From Zelopaecilomyces penicillatus (Eukaryota; Ascomycota; Sordariomycetes; Hypocreales; Pseudodiploosporaceae): a stretch of 64,000 bases of DNA. Position 1 is the stretch's first letter; every line of letters starts with the position of its first letter. Position numbers and translations under genes: made by a program. The notes under the pieces are model-generated. The model made no database searches, was not told the origin of the DNA, and saw nothing but the letters and a program-made list of their open reading frames with translations. The stretch is taken from contig VCCP01000001.1 in NCBI GenBank assembly GCA_005765155.1, positions 4,092,001-4,156,000 on the forward strand. Reading direction: 5' to 3'. Below, piece by piece: positions 34,406-46,500 of the stretch.

Positions 34406-35217
34406 GTTGAAGCTTGGGTTGAATGATAAGGTGTTTTTGTGTGTGAAGTTAACAAATGTTGAGTGACGAGGCGAGTATCTGTAGTAGAGATGCTTTGACT
34501 TTTGAAGTTTGGGTTGACTGAAAGTGCCATGAGCATCACCTACTTATTTATACTTGTGAATCATTGTGACCTCGTCGAAGTGTACGTAACATTTTGATGA
34601 CAGACATTCTAGACCATGCAAGCTGAGAGTCGATGATGTAAACCGGATATAGCACATATCTCCATTTCCATATAAGCAAGTAGCAAAGCATATGGAATCT
34701 CGGGGTTTGGAGGCATTTCGTGAATTAATCAACGATGGCTATTACTATATAGTGAAGTGTCTTATGTGCAGAATGAATACGAAATAGAGTTAGCGTCGTT
34801 ATCTAGTGGGATGAATTTATATTCTTTATATTCTGGAGCAAGTTAGTGGCAGAGGAGTACGATCTCGGGTTAGCGTGTTCCTTCCGAATCAAGGGTTTCC
34901 GAGTCTGTGACGTAGATCTATGTGGGGTTGTGGACCCAGCTCCTTCCTTCGGTGTTCCCACTAGATTATCACTGCATCTCATCGACATCAACAGTCAGCC
35001 GCATATCAACTTTTCGCAGTTCATCTTTCATCGTTCATCCTGTGCATTCATCCGGACATGGCCGGCCACTTCACCTACACTCCATTTCCCATGTTGCTGG
35101 TCCGCTTACCAATGCTGCAGAGCTAGTATTGCTATTCGTTGCTGTTTGTAGCAGGTTGGTCGGTCTGCTGGAACAGTGGAAGCCACATCATCTTCATCAC
35201 ATCATAGAAAATCCACC
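34406..35217. promoter_or_regulatory. Divergent promoter, dehydrogenase / Zn2Cys6 factor
   Basis: 812 bases between two start codons. Zn2Cys6 factors of the Upc2 group often bind sites in such shared regions. I did not identify a clear CGG-type inverted repeat by eye. Confidence 0.5.
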
Positions 35218-36714
35218 ATGGAGACCGTCATCAGATGCAAGAAAAGCCAGGTTCGGCGAAGACAGGCGCACCACAAGTCCCGCCTCGGATGCGGCAACTG
35301 CAAGATACGAAGGATCAAAGTCAGCCCCCCTATCACTAGACGTACATTCTTGACCACTCTCATAGAGAGTCCATACAGTCAACTTCTACGTGAACGTTCA
35401 ACCTGAAACTAACCGATATTTTGATACCCGTCAACATAGTGTGATGAGACAAAGCCTGAATGTAAACGCTGCGTAGCATCGACGTATTCCTGCAACTACT
35501 CCGACGACATTCCAGCCCTGCAGCTCGCTTGTTCTGGTGCCTTTAAAGTGAATTTAGACAATACAAACCGCAGTGTCTACAAGAAAAGCACCTCTACTTG
35601 GTGCCTGCAACCATCTACGACACAGTACCGCACATGGATGTTTCGACCCTGTATTCCTATCGTCTTGCCCGTCAGCGGCCAGCTTGGAGAATATGAGCTA
35701 AGACCAATCGACCACGCTACTCTGAATCGTTTCCAGAACCGAACTATTGAGACATTTGGCCATCCATCCGTAAGGTCCTGGTATGGCCAAGCTGTACTCA
35801 AACTGGGAGCCTTGGTGCGTTTAGTTCAACGTCAAATTTGCTAGTGACTTTCAAACCGGGCTAACCATACCTTCTTTTTGCAGCATCCCTTCCTCATCCA
35901 CCTATTCATAGCCATAACTACAATCCATGAAGCTCATATCTCTCACACCACAGTTGATACATGCTCGCAACGGTCAGCGTTAGCTTTCCATCTGTACCAC
36001 GGCACCGCCATCTTCAAGCAGATGCTCGCTCAACCCTCACCAGTAACCACACTTACTTCCTCTGAACGCGATTCGCTCTGGGTTTCTGCTGCACTCCTTG
36101 GCTCGGCATGCTTCGGCCAAGTGAAAACTCTTGACCCAAATGCCACTTGGCCACTGACGGAGTCTGGGCCAACAGATCTTGACTGGATTAAGATGAGCAG
36201 CGGCAAGCAGGCTGTGTGGGATATCGCACAGCCCATCAGGCCCGAGAGCATGATGCATCGTACATCGAAAATCCATACTAGTCTTTGCCATCTCGATAGC
36301 ACCATTCGTCCGCATACTCTCCCAGCACTATTCTATTCCGTTTTCGGTCTTACATCAAACTCCATGGAAGAAGGCAACCCCTACTTTACCCCCGTTTGCA
36401 TGATTTCCCAGCTCTGGCATGAACCCATGAGCGAACACAATCTCCTGCGATATCTAAGCTTCATTACCCACATAGATATGTATTACCTGGCCCTCATTGA
36501 AGAAAAAGATCCGCGCGCATTGCTCCTGTTGGTATACTGGTATTCTATGGTTGCTATAGGCTCCACATGGTGGCTGCATATGCGATCCGTTGTGCAAGGC
36601 AAAGCTATATGTATGTATATAGAGAAACATTGTGCAGACGATCCAGATATCCTACAGCTGTGTCAACTCCCTAGAAAACATCTAGAGCTGGCGAGTCTAC
36701 GGCAAGGATTATGA
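35218..36714 (+). CDS. Upc2-like Zn2Cys6 transcription factor
   Basis: Nuclear DNA-binding regulator. Exons 35218-35319, 35440-35814 and 35884-36714, giving 435 residues, all junctions phase 0. The zinc cluster is complete only after removing intron 1: Cys25-x2-Cys28-x6-Cys35-x6-Cys42-x2-Cys45-x6-Cys52, preceded by a basic HHKSR run. The region FRPCIPIVLPVSGQLGEYELRP onward, with HPFLIHLFIAITTIHEAH, resembles the C-terminal regulatory domain of fungal sterol-uptake-type (Upc2/Ecm22-like) factors. These are numerous in filamentous fungi and mostly not sterol regulators. The gene is divergent from the dehydrogenase and ends 143 bases before the converging mitochondrial gene. Confidence 0.88.
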
Positions 36715-36857
36715 TTACACTGGTTGGCAACATTTGATGTTCGATTCATGACTTAGTTTCCGACTTATTTGAAGCCGTCTCTAAAGGTCTATACTTGCAT
36801 TTATCGTTACAAAATACTACAAGCTGGGGAGAACCATTATCATTTCCAACCCCCCCC

Positions 36858-38990
36858 CTACACCATCAGCTGCTTCTCCAGCTTATCCCACCATTCTTTT
36901 GATTCTACACGTGGTGCTATAGGCGCGGTGCCTAGTGATTTAGGTCGCCGCTGTGGACGACGCTGCCACTCTAGTACCCGCATTGTGGGCACCTCAGGGT
37001 ACGGGAACTCGGACTCATCTGAGCCGTCAAAGTCGCGTACGTAAATACCAGCCTTCTTCTGCGGTAATGTGGTCCGCCAGCGGCGAGTCCACTCAAAACG
37101 TGGTGTTGCATGTGGTCGATGAAGCTGCACAACACCCTGACTCGTCCGGTAGCGGATGTCAGGTTGGAAAAAGTCGCTAAATTCGTGAATGAGGTCGGGG
37201 ACAAGAGTTTGCATAACGGAGCCTTCGCGATGGCCTCTGTTGGAGGAGGCTGTCTTCAGGAGCTTCTCAAACCAAGCAGATATGCGATGGTGAGCATAGT
37301 CCTTGCGGATTTCGGCTTGTTTCCGGCGTCGGGCGGCCCGTGGGGAGGGCCACAGAGATGGTGTAGAGAGACTGGCATCGTTTTGTAGAATTTCGTCAAA
37401 CATGGCATTTTCGTACTCCAGGACAAGATCCGCGTAGTAAGGCATGACATGTTCCCTGATGACTTGGATAGCGCGGCCAAAGGACCGCTGGATTATTAAT
37501 GTCTTGATGTAAACGTCGAGGTCCTCAAACGTTGGCGAAACGTTATAGGGTTCCGACGTCATGACATCCCAGATCTGGCGGACGTCTGCGGCAGAAACAA
37601 CAGTCGACTTCCATGCGCCATGGAGCTTGCGCATGGGCCTAAATGGCTTGGAAGCACAAAGATATGTCCAACTGAGCAGGTTGGACCATGTCTCGTGGGA
37701 GATAGGCATGTCATACCGCCGAGAAATAAAGTCGAGAAGCTTAGCTCCGAGTGATATATGGGACATAGAACCGAAAGCCTCTACGATGGCATGCAGAAGT
37801 CGGGGTGTTGGCTTGATAAGCGAGTCCAAGGGGAAATCTCGCCCTCCGGAAATCTGTGGGTTGCCAGGAGTCGTGGACTCGTCGATGGTGATGTCGTAGT
37901 AATTTTTTAGAATCATAGTCTTAATAGAGTGCAGAGAGCTTGACCTTGCAAACGCAATCATAGACGTGCATAGTAACTCCTCATCCATCTCATGGCCATA
38001 GTAAAGCGCTCTTATCCAGTGGCCTTTGTAGCCCCTGTAGTCCACCCGCCGCCGAAACAAACGCCGCATATCTTCATCAAGCTCGTCAGGTCTGCGATTC
38101 CAGGGCTGTTTCTTCATTGCGTTCAAGCTCAATCGTACCCTATCCAGCCGCTTAATAGTTGCCATGGGGAGCGGCGTGCGGTTGCTGTATAGGTCACGCG
38201 CAAGAACGGCCACTCTTGAACGATCAAACTGGTAGTATAGAGGCTCGATCATGAAGCGAGCCTTGATGAATTCGGACCATGACTGCGCCGTGCGAGAGTC
38301 CTGAAGTCCATGGGCCGCCATGGATGACCAAAAGGTCTTTGCGCCGTGATAATCAACCGCAGCACCAGCGCACCTCATAGACACCTCAAAGTCAGCCGGC
38401 ACCAAGCCGTGACGAGAACCACCACGGACGGCGATCAAGACGTGCATGCCGGCGAGGATTCTACGGTGTATGTCGCGCACGCCAAACTCGTCAACCAATT
38501 TGCCAGCGTCGGTAAACTGGATCTGACCCGGGGTCAAATTGAGGCCGTGAGCGACATCGTGGCCGGAAGCGAGAACCGGGTCGAGGCAGCGCAGTATCTC
38601 AGAGAATGTGGGGCCAGGAAGCTCATGGGCCTGGCGAAGCGCTGCCTGGTGCGAAGGCGACTCGGTATCGCCCAGAACATCGGTCCAGGCGACAAATGCC
38701 TCGCTAATGCGCGAAACATCCCGTCGCTGGATGGCATGGAGGAGAATGTCCAGCTCGGTGCGGTCGCGAGGCGGCATGAACTCTACGAATCGACGCCGCT
38801 GAGGAGCTGGAGACGTCGGCGTGGTCTGTGACGCTAGGTGTCGTCGGTTTAGAGGCTGATGCCGTGATCTTGCTGGTGGGCCGCAACGCGGTGGAGCAGC
38901 AAGCGATGGAGAAGTGGATGAGCATGTGGACGAGGAAGAGGGCAGCGAATTGAGGCAGGACCTCGGCCAGAGAGGTCGTATTATTGTCAT
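36858..38990 (-). CDS. Mitochondrial ATPase-expression-type protein (ATP13/AEP-like)
   Basis: Intronless, 710 residues. The first 65 residues are S/P/R-rich without acidic residues, a good mitochondrial presequence. The body is helical, with repeated hydrophobic pairs that recall PPR-like RNA-binding proteins (LDILLHAIQRRDVSRISEAF, TWSNLLSWTYLC, LDVYIKTLIIQRSFGRAIQVI). The overall look matches fungal proteins annotated as mitochondrial ATPase expression factors, which act on expression of an ATP synthase subunit mRNA. I am sure of the gene but only moderately sure of the family. It shares a 500-base divergent promoter with LSM3. Confidence 0.82.
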   Translation of the reverse strand: MTIIRPLWPRSCLNSLPSSSSTCSSTSPSLAAPPRCGPPARSRHQPLNRRHLASQTTPTSPAPQRRRFVEFMPPRDRTELDILLHAIQRRDVSRISEAFVAWTDVLGDTESPSHQAALRQAHELPGPTFSEILRCLDPVLASGHDVAHGLNLTPGQIQFTDAGKLVDEFGVRDIHRRILAGMHVLIAVRGGSRHGLVPADFEVSMRCAGAAVDYHGAKTFWSSMAAHGLQDSRTAQSWSEFIKARFMIEPLYYQFDRSRVAVLARDLYSNRTPLPMATIKRLDRVRLSLNAMKKQPWNRRPDELDEDMRRLFRRRVDYRGYKGHWIRALYYGHEMDEELLCTSMIAFARSSSLHSIKTMILKNYYDITIDESTTPGNPQISGGRDFPLDSLIKPTPRLLHAIVEAFGSMSHISLGAKLLDFISRRYDMPISHETWSNLLSWTYLCASKPFRPMRKLHGAWKSTVVSAADVRQIWDVMTSEPYNVSPTFEDLDVYIKTLIIQRSFGRAIQVIREHVMPYYADLVLEYENAMFDEILQNDASLSTPSLWPSPRAARRRKQAEIRKDYAHHRISAWFEKLLKTASSNRGHREGSVMQTLVPDLIHEFSDFFQPDIRYRTSQGVVQLHRPHATPRFEWTRRWRTTLPQKKAGIYVRDFDGSDESEFPYPEVPTMRVLEWQRRPQRRPKSLGTAPIAPRVESKEWWDKLEKQLMV

Positions 38991-39490
38991 GATGCCTCAA
39001 TTCGAAGCATCAGCCTCGCTACTAAGCACAAGCAACGAGAGAGGCTCGATAATTGCGACTGATAGCCGAGTCATGGAGCTATTACGCTTGGTCGCGTTCT
39101 GGCGGTGCTCGAGTGGATTTGTGGATGCATCTCCAATCCAAAAAAGTTGGGGTACGATAATAGCGCGGGAGGACGGGCGCTATGACACGGGGTAAAGAGC
39201 CTCGATAGCTGCACATTTGTCTCTGAACACCACCCCGATGACATGCATTTCTGAGCACCGCCTCGGCCGATGTTTAGCCAGACCCATGCCACAGAAAATA
39301 CGGCGTTTCTGATGATCCTGTCCCGCATTACCTGGGGCAGCAGAGAAGACGGGTATCAAACAAATCTACCTACGTTACAGAACGGGTTGACGGAGCATCA
39401 ACGTCATCGCCTTCGTCAAGAGTTTGAACTGAGAACAAATTTTTTGCGCGCTTCAAAGACAAAAAGTTTACATAAACTATATAAGGAACA
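38991..39490. promoter_or_regulatory. Shared divergent promoter, mitochondrial protein / LSM3
   Basis: Exactly 500 bases between the two start codons on opposite strands. A TATA-like ATATAAGG lies ten bases before the LSM3 ATG. Otherwise I see no distinctive element. Confidence 0.55.
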
Positions 39491-40018
39491 ATGGCGGACG
39501 CAGCAGAGGAGACCCATCACGTGGCAGAGCCGCTTGACCTTGTCCGACTCTTGCTCAATGAGGTTGTCTTTGTCAAGTTGAGGGGTGATCGAGAGCTCAA
39601 GGGCAAGCTCCACGTAAGCAAGGCCCCTATCTTCTTTGAACTCTTTAGAACCCCTTTGAAAAGTGGTGAGACATTAAGCCTTTTAAATACTGAAATCTTG
39701 ATTGAATAGGCCTACGATAGCCATTGCAATCTGGTGCTTGGCGATGTGGAGGAGACCATCTACGCCGTGGATGACGATGACGATGATGAGGAGGAGGCCA
39801 AGGTGAGCTAGATCATCAAAAATTTGGCATCGAGGAAGATGCAAAATTTACTGAGACTTGATGTATGCGCAGACTATTAGCCGGAAATCTGAGATGCTGT
39901 TCGTCCGTGGTGAGTTACATTTCATAGTGGCTTCTCCCTCCTCTCCTGAACGGGACTCACACTGACACAACGTAAAGGGGACAGCGTTGTCCTGGTCTCT
40001 CCTCAGGTCCCATTTTAG
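39491..40018 (+). CDS. lsm3: Sm-like protein LSm3 (U6 snRNA and mRNA decay)
   Basis: Subunit of the Lsm2-8 ring on U6 snRNA and the Lsm1-7 decapping ring. Four exons: 39491-39613, 39710-39802, 39873-39909 and 39978-40018, giving 97 residues. Sm1 ([33 protein letters not shown]) and Sm2 ([14 protein letters not shown]) are intact. An Asp/Glu run (about 61-70) lies between them, as is usual for LSm3. The 37-base third exon is the shortest in the window with clear splice sites on both sides. It converges with DIS3. Confidence 0.95.
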
Positions 40019-40540
40019 ACACTTCATCAGTTAGGAAAAGTAAAGGGAGCATTCGGCCAACAGAAGCAAAATGCAGCGCGAGAGCAGGCTCTGTGATAAG
40101 ACCGACTTGGTCCTTGCCCAATTTAGCCCACTGGACGTGACTGGGCACATGATGCTGCGTGAGCATCTCAACGGACTATGTCCAGAGATACTCATATATG
40201 TGTCTCCCTGGCATTTAGCCCCAAGGATCCATGGCCACTTCCAGTAGCAACAGTGCTGGATTGCTATGAGCAAGTCACCACAGTGCTTGATCCCACTAGT
40301 CCTCAATGTGCGATGAATATATGTGTCAATGAAGACTTATTCGCTTCTAGAAGAGGTTTATATTTAAATAGGCTGGTTAGCAAGCATAAATCAAAAGGGG
40401 CCTCCTTGACCATATATATCTCGTCGAGGGTAGGTGTGCTTTCCTCACACATTACTCCTTCATCCATCTTAAAAGAAGATTACATGTGGAGACTGTTCAA
40501 ACAAATCGGCGCCGTCTAAACTACATGCTGCCCGTTTTCC
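40019..40540. other. Convergent intergenic region, LSM3 / DIS3
   Basis: 522 bases holding the two 3' ends. No gene is supported. Confidence 0.6.
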
Positions 40541-43500
40541 TCACGCACTTATCAGCTCCATCTTGACGCCTCTTTTTCCCGTCCTTTCGTCCTTTTCGTC
40601 TTGTATTTTTACCTTGACTTTTTGGAACAACTCCACTTTGAGATTCCGGCTTCCCTTTGTAGTCAGCGTGTACGTCTCAGCGTCATATTCGCTTTCGGGT
40701 TCTGGCTCTGCCAGGTCCCGCAGGCGAATCAGGCCCTCAATGCCGAAGCGGGGGACGAGAACCACAAATCCGTTGCTGAAAATCTTCATGACAAAGGCCT
40801 CCTCCTCGGCAACCTTGCCCTTGAGCGCCTGACCGACGTAGTAGGCAATGCTGGCGCGGCCGGCCATCTGGGCATTACGGTGACGGACATTGATGTTTTT
40901 GCATACTGCCTCGAGTCTGCCGCGACTGCGGACACTGGGATGTACAGCCTCGTAGCCAATGGCGGCTGCAAGCTGTCGATGAGCGAGCAAGTCTGCGTAT
41001 CGACGGATAGGTGATGTGAAATGAGTGTAGATTTCCGAGGCGAGACCGTAATGGCGGAACTCGGGATATGCCTGCGTACCGGAGCAGAAGTACTCGGCAC
41101 TCATCATACAACGTGTGGCCATGATACGTACAAGCGTGTTGAAGAAGGACTCCTTTGAGTCGACACACTTATCGAGTGAGTCGGCAAGTGCTTTACTGGT
41201 ATCAGTTCGCAACTCGAGGCCCTTCTTAATGCGCAGTTGGTCCGCAAGCTCATCAAAATTGGTTTTGGGAGGAGCGCCGTGGCGACGGAGGATTGCTGTT
41301 TGAGGGGATGCCTCGTATATCTTGGCGGCGACGCTGATATTGGCGAACAACATGAACTCCTCGACCAGGGAGTTGGTATCAAGCAGTTGCTTCGTCTTGA
41401 CGTCGATGGGATCAGAGGTCTCCGACTCCATCTGTACCTTGATCTCGGGAGATGAGAGGCTTAGAGCACCGGCATCCATACGCTTCTGTTTCAACTTCTT
41501 TGAGAGCATCAGAAGCATACGCATACCGTTAGTAAGATCGTCCTGCTGTGATACGTCGTCGATCCTGATTTGGGCCTGTTCGTAGCTGAATGCCTCGCGA
41601 GACTTGATGACTGATTTCGTAAAGCGCGCGTTGACCATATTGGCATCTTCATCAATCTCCCAGATAACAGAGAAGGCATAGCGCTCGACATAGGGCTTGA
41701 GCGAACACAGGTCTGTACCGAGCAGCATGGGAAGCATGTCAATACGCTTGTCAACGAGATAGACGGTCGTTCCTCGAATACTTGCTTCTGTATCCATGGC
41801 ATTGGCGGGCTTTACGAAGTGCGAGACGTCAGCAATATGAACACCGACTTCGTAGTTGCCATTTGGCAGTTTTCTTGCGTGAAGGGCGTCGTCAATATCT
41901 TGACAGCCGATGGGATCGATACTGCAGATCAAAAGGCCACGGAGATCTTCTCTGTCTCTCCAACCAGGATCCTCTATGCTGGCTGGTACTTTCCAATCGT
42001 GACCTTCTTGCGGGAGACAATCGAGAACAGTTTTGGGGAATGGACGATACTGAACATCCCACTCGAGTAGCAGCGCTTCGGTCTCGGCAGCTTTAGTCTC
42101 AAGTTCTCCGAGAGACCGCACAAAGTGCCCCACAGGATGTCTTGAATCCCTCTCCCACGAGTCAATGGTGACCAAGAGACGCTTTCCAAGCAGCTCAGAG
42201 ACTTGACGAGTTCGCAGGCGAATTTTAGGAATTTTCTTGTCCATGGGTATCAAGAACACATTCTCTAGTCTTCGGCCCTGAGAAGAGGACTTGCTTGCCG
42301 AAGAAGGATCAATATGGCCGACATACTGACGCCAATTCCGCTTGATGACACCGACAACCTTGGCGGTTGGCTGCGACTGTCCCTCACCAGACGACTTCTG
42401 CGTCCGCTTGACCTCCTCCTGGAGCGCTTTCCGCTCCTTGTCCGAGACAAGGTCCTGGCGCTCCTCGGTGTCTGCATTTTCGTCCTTTGTGAGTGTTTCC
42501 TCTTCGATGATTTTGGTTGATGGGGATTTCCACTGGTCTTGAGGAAGAAGCTCGACAACCACGAGATCTCCGTCGACGGATCGGTTAATATTCTCCCGCC
42601 CAAGAATAAGCAGCGGCTTGGGGAAAGCTGGAACCTTGATTGAGCCTTCTAGATAGTTATAAGGGGACACATTAAAGATGCCCTGATGCATGAGTCCGGC
42701 TTTGACGCCAGTCATCATCTTGGATAATGAGAAATACTCGGGGTACAGCGGCTGTGACGGTTTCTTAAACCCGCCCTGGGCCTGATACTCGGCTACCATA
42801 TCAAGCAGCTTCTCGCCATCCTCAAGCTCGCTGAGGTAGTTTGCGAGCGATGACGCAGGTATCCCAAGCGCTCGGGCTTTGCGCAGGTTGTCTTGATCAT
42901 CACTAAGCATAACCACAGCGGGAACCTTCTTGGCCTTGGTCAGGGCCAGATGTTCGCCATACCATTTAACTGCCTGCCTTACGGCGCGGTCATTGCGATC
43001 ATTAACCGTTTCGTTGGCTTCTCGGTTAATGTAAGTCTCTAGCCGGAATTCATTGAAGAAAACGTAGAACCGCTTGTCCTCGCTCTTCGTCAAACCTACT
43101 AGGCGGTTGTAGAGCGGCAAAGACCTGTTTCGGAGCTCTTCAAGAACTGTCTGCAGGATAATCACATCATAAAATGAAGAGCTCTGCTCAAATAAATCCA
43201 TAGCATTAAGCAAGGCATTGGTGTCTGGCACAAGATAATGCCCTTGTGGGTAGGACCGAGTCGCAGCCGGCTTCTCTGAAAGAACAAAGGGCTGAACTGT
43301 TTCATTTGTCAATCAATGAAGCCAAAATTAGACATTCATGCTTTAATGTATCTTACCTTTTTGTGCAGCGTTCGTAGGAGCTCCATCCAAACAAGCTTTA
43401 CATAGTTTTGAGGAGCATGGTATGTCTGTTCTCAGATAAACCTCTCTCACAATCTTCTGAACCTTGCCACTGCGCGTAGATCGGACGTAGACCTTGCTAG

Positions 43501-43552
43501 AAATATTTGATGCCAGAGGGTCTGACCCATGGGATCTCTTGATACTCGTCAT
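40541..43552 (-). CDS. dis3: Exosome exoribonuclease Dis3/Rrp44
   Basis: Catalytic subunit of the RNA exosome, with 3'-5' exonuclease and endonuclease activity, nuclear and cytoplasmic. Two exons on the minus strand: 43552-43357 and 43296-40541, giving 983 residues. The N-terminal CR3 cysteines (Cys46, Cys51, Cys54) are present. The PIN domain starts near 85 with Asp90 in VPDTNALL. Two cold-shock-type OB folds follow, then the RNB domain with the GCQDIDDALHA acidic cluster at about 529-538 and the HFTSPIRRYADLLAHRQL motif, and a C-terminal S1 domain (GLIRLRDL, VKVKI). Both active sites look intact. Family length is normal. The small first exon carries the whole CR3 element. Confidence 0.96.
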
Positions 43553-46500
43553 GACGTCGTTACTCTATCTCTTGTTGAGATTTGAAAATTGTAGATGTCA
43601 ATTGCTGGCGGCGTTACGCACGTCGTCTGTCTAGCTTTGCGCCTGGTTGTCTTATCGATACAGACCCACCAAGCCGTGGCTGGTAGATTGCTGCTGCAGA
43701 CTGATTCTCGGTGAATCTGAAGAATAAAGAGTTCATGCAGAATTTAAATGATGAATTTCTACATGGATTTTATTCTTCCATTCTCTATCCAATAATTTGT
43801 ACCAAGCAATCGGCCGAGATCTTTTTTCTTCCTTGCGCTTCCCTTGATGATAACAAAGAGTCACGTGATGGCAGCTGTCGAAGGTCACGTGCCTCTCGCC
43901 CCAGTGCCTAATCAAATGGTCTACACATCGGTTGCCTATTGTGGTGTTTACTTCATCGTGTTGTGGTTGCCAAGGGGGTTTGAAAAGAGAAGGCAATGCG
44001 ATTTCACTGAATTTATTATCACACCACAATTCAGTCTAAAAGAATTCACATTCTATGATTTACTGCGCACTGGGCATCGGTTAACCGAGTGAAACAACCA
44101 GGCGATGTGGCATACCCGTGTGAGTTCTGTCAGGAGAGATATCACATGTTGGCAGGTTAACAACCACTTGGCTTCCAACACCAGCCCATCTGAGGAAAAA
44201 TGATTGCTAATTTTAGTAGCATTGAGACTTAAATTTAGTCATCTAGGCATAATGGCGAAAGAGAGATAAATCTTCTTGCTCGGCTAACGAGTGATCTACT
44301 CACCTGTGCTGCTCAGTGCCTGACTTCACGTTCATGTCATGGTTTCCAGTCTCCTAGAATTGATCATCATCATGGGCACTATAGTGCTAATGAGGCAATT
44401 TCAGTAGGATTTCCAGCAGGCGGTAACGGCGAAGATTCTTCTGTGGCATCGCCTCGCCGCCTCGCCAGTGAGACTTCAAGGAGCTACCTATTTGCAACGC
44501 AATATCAAAACACTTTACAATTCCAAGGTTGCTGCCTATTCAATAGGAATGAGCTGCTAAATGAAAGGGCTCGACGACAAGCCCATGAACGGGTCCATAA
44601 ACAGTCGCGTGGTTTTCATCAACACACCGTCGGAGTTCTGTTATTAATGACTCTGTTGACCACGGCCCGGGCTTGTTTCGCAGCTGAGGCGTCTCATTTC
44701 GCCGGAGGAAAAGTCGCGTTTTCATGCAACCAGAAAATTTTGATGTGGCGAACTTACCGACCATTTTCGGTACACACACACTGTGTAGCTCTATCAACAG
44801 GCGCCAAAAGCTTGCATTGGTGAGGAGGCGGTTAGTCCTACTTACCAACGAAGCTCATGGCCGTTGGTTATCGGAGAAGAAGCGCAAAACAGGTGCAGAA
44901 CGGCCAGTCTTCCGAAGGACTGCATTGCCAAGCTATCCCGGGGTTGAATGTCTCACTCGGAGACGATGAAGTAACAAGACTCGTCTAGATGGCATCCATT
45001 ATACGGCGGTTGCGTCGCCTTGCCTCGTACTTTCAAGCCTGGGACCAGGGTAAGTGCGGGTGGCTCTGAGCAGATGACCTTTCAACCCACCTCCGACATA
45101 CGGGTTGTGATGCAATAATCCATAACGGCATTGACTAGTACCATCTGTCCTGCCTAGCGACTATTTCATGATGACTCTGTGCGGCTCTGGAATAGCGATG
45201 GATACCTGCCCAAGGCAATATTTGTGGAGATGCAGACTCATCAAGCTACACACCAACATGTATTTGGTATTTCCTTGAAAAGAATCGAATGCCTAGAATA
45301 ATGCACGCCTGAAGGAACAGGGTACTTGAAACATGGACAAAAGAAGAAAAGCTCCCGAGCCCCCAGTTACAGATGGGGCCGCTTAAGTCAACCCTGACAG
45401 CAGAGTTGAGGAGCCAGAATACATGAAATGCAACTAACTGACTGAGCAAGCCCATGAGTATGGCATCAAATATTCAGATCCATGTTCTCAGGTTTTCCAA
45501 CGCTCGGCACTTGCAACGGCCGATTTAACAGCAACAGGGGGGGTCTTGGCTTCAATGTCATGCTCTCATGGTGGGGTCCGTCGGGCCCATGATGTGCAGA
45601 AGGTGGGCCACACTTTCAAGCAGACCTCATGATCATCGCAGCGGGCAACAGCCAATAGCCTATTCAAGATGTTTGCCTTCTGGGAAATCCAGAGTCTACG
45701 CCCGTCCCATTTTCTGCGCCTCCCCCCCGCTCTCTCTCTCGACCAACTCCTGGCCCAAGTGTGAGGCCCAAGTTCAAGGCCGATTCTTTACTGGGGACTG
45801 CTACTGCGCATACACATGCACCCCAACCCCAACCCCAGATGCGACGTTATAAAGGCAATGCAGCAGCGGATTTTTAACCACATCCCTTGCTCATTCAGGC
45901 CATGGTGTGCGGTCACATGGCCGTTGGCGAAGGGGGCCCCCCTTGAACCTGGCGGCGTTTCACGGAAAACAGGGTAGTATCGTGATGAAACTATGTGAGA
46001 GAGTGACAGAGAGTTCAACCACACCGCAGGTTCTACGCGATCAGACGTTCACTAGTTTCCAACCACGGCTTACATGCGAAGCAGCAGTCTCTTTTGGTAA
46101 AAATGCAGGTCCTTGAAGACTTTGAGCAAGGTTCAAGGCATCCCTCTACTACCTCATTCAAACAGGTGACAGATGACAGGGGCGCACAGACCTCGACTCT
46201 TGGCGGACATTGTTGTAAGAGATTCGTCTGAGCAAGTTCATTTCCAACTCAACAGAGGAGCAATATATTTTGCCTATACTAGTGCTATGGGTTTCTTTTG
46301 TTATAGGAAATCCCTTGCAGATGCGAGGACGTATCGACCACTTACTCGACTCAAGTCAAAATATAGCTCCGTATGTTGTAGTTCCTCTTTTCTTTCATTT
46401 TTGAAACCTACTTTGCCTATCCCTTGTAGCGAACAAAATGCACGGCCCTTTGGATCATGTCCAAAAGCAGGCACAGAAGGAGTTGGCGTTGTCAATTTTG

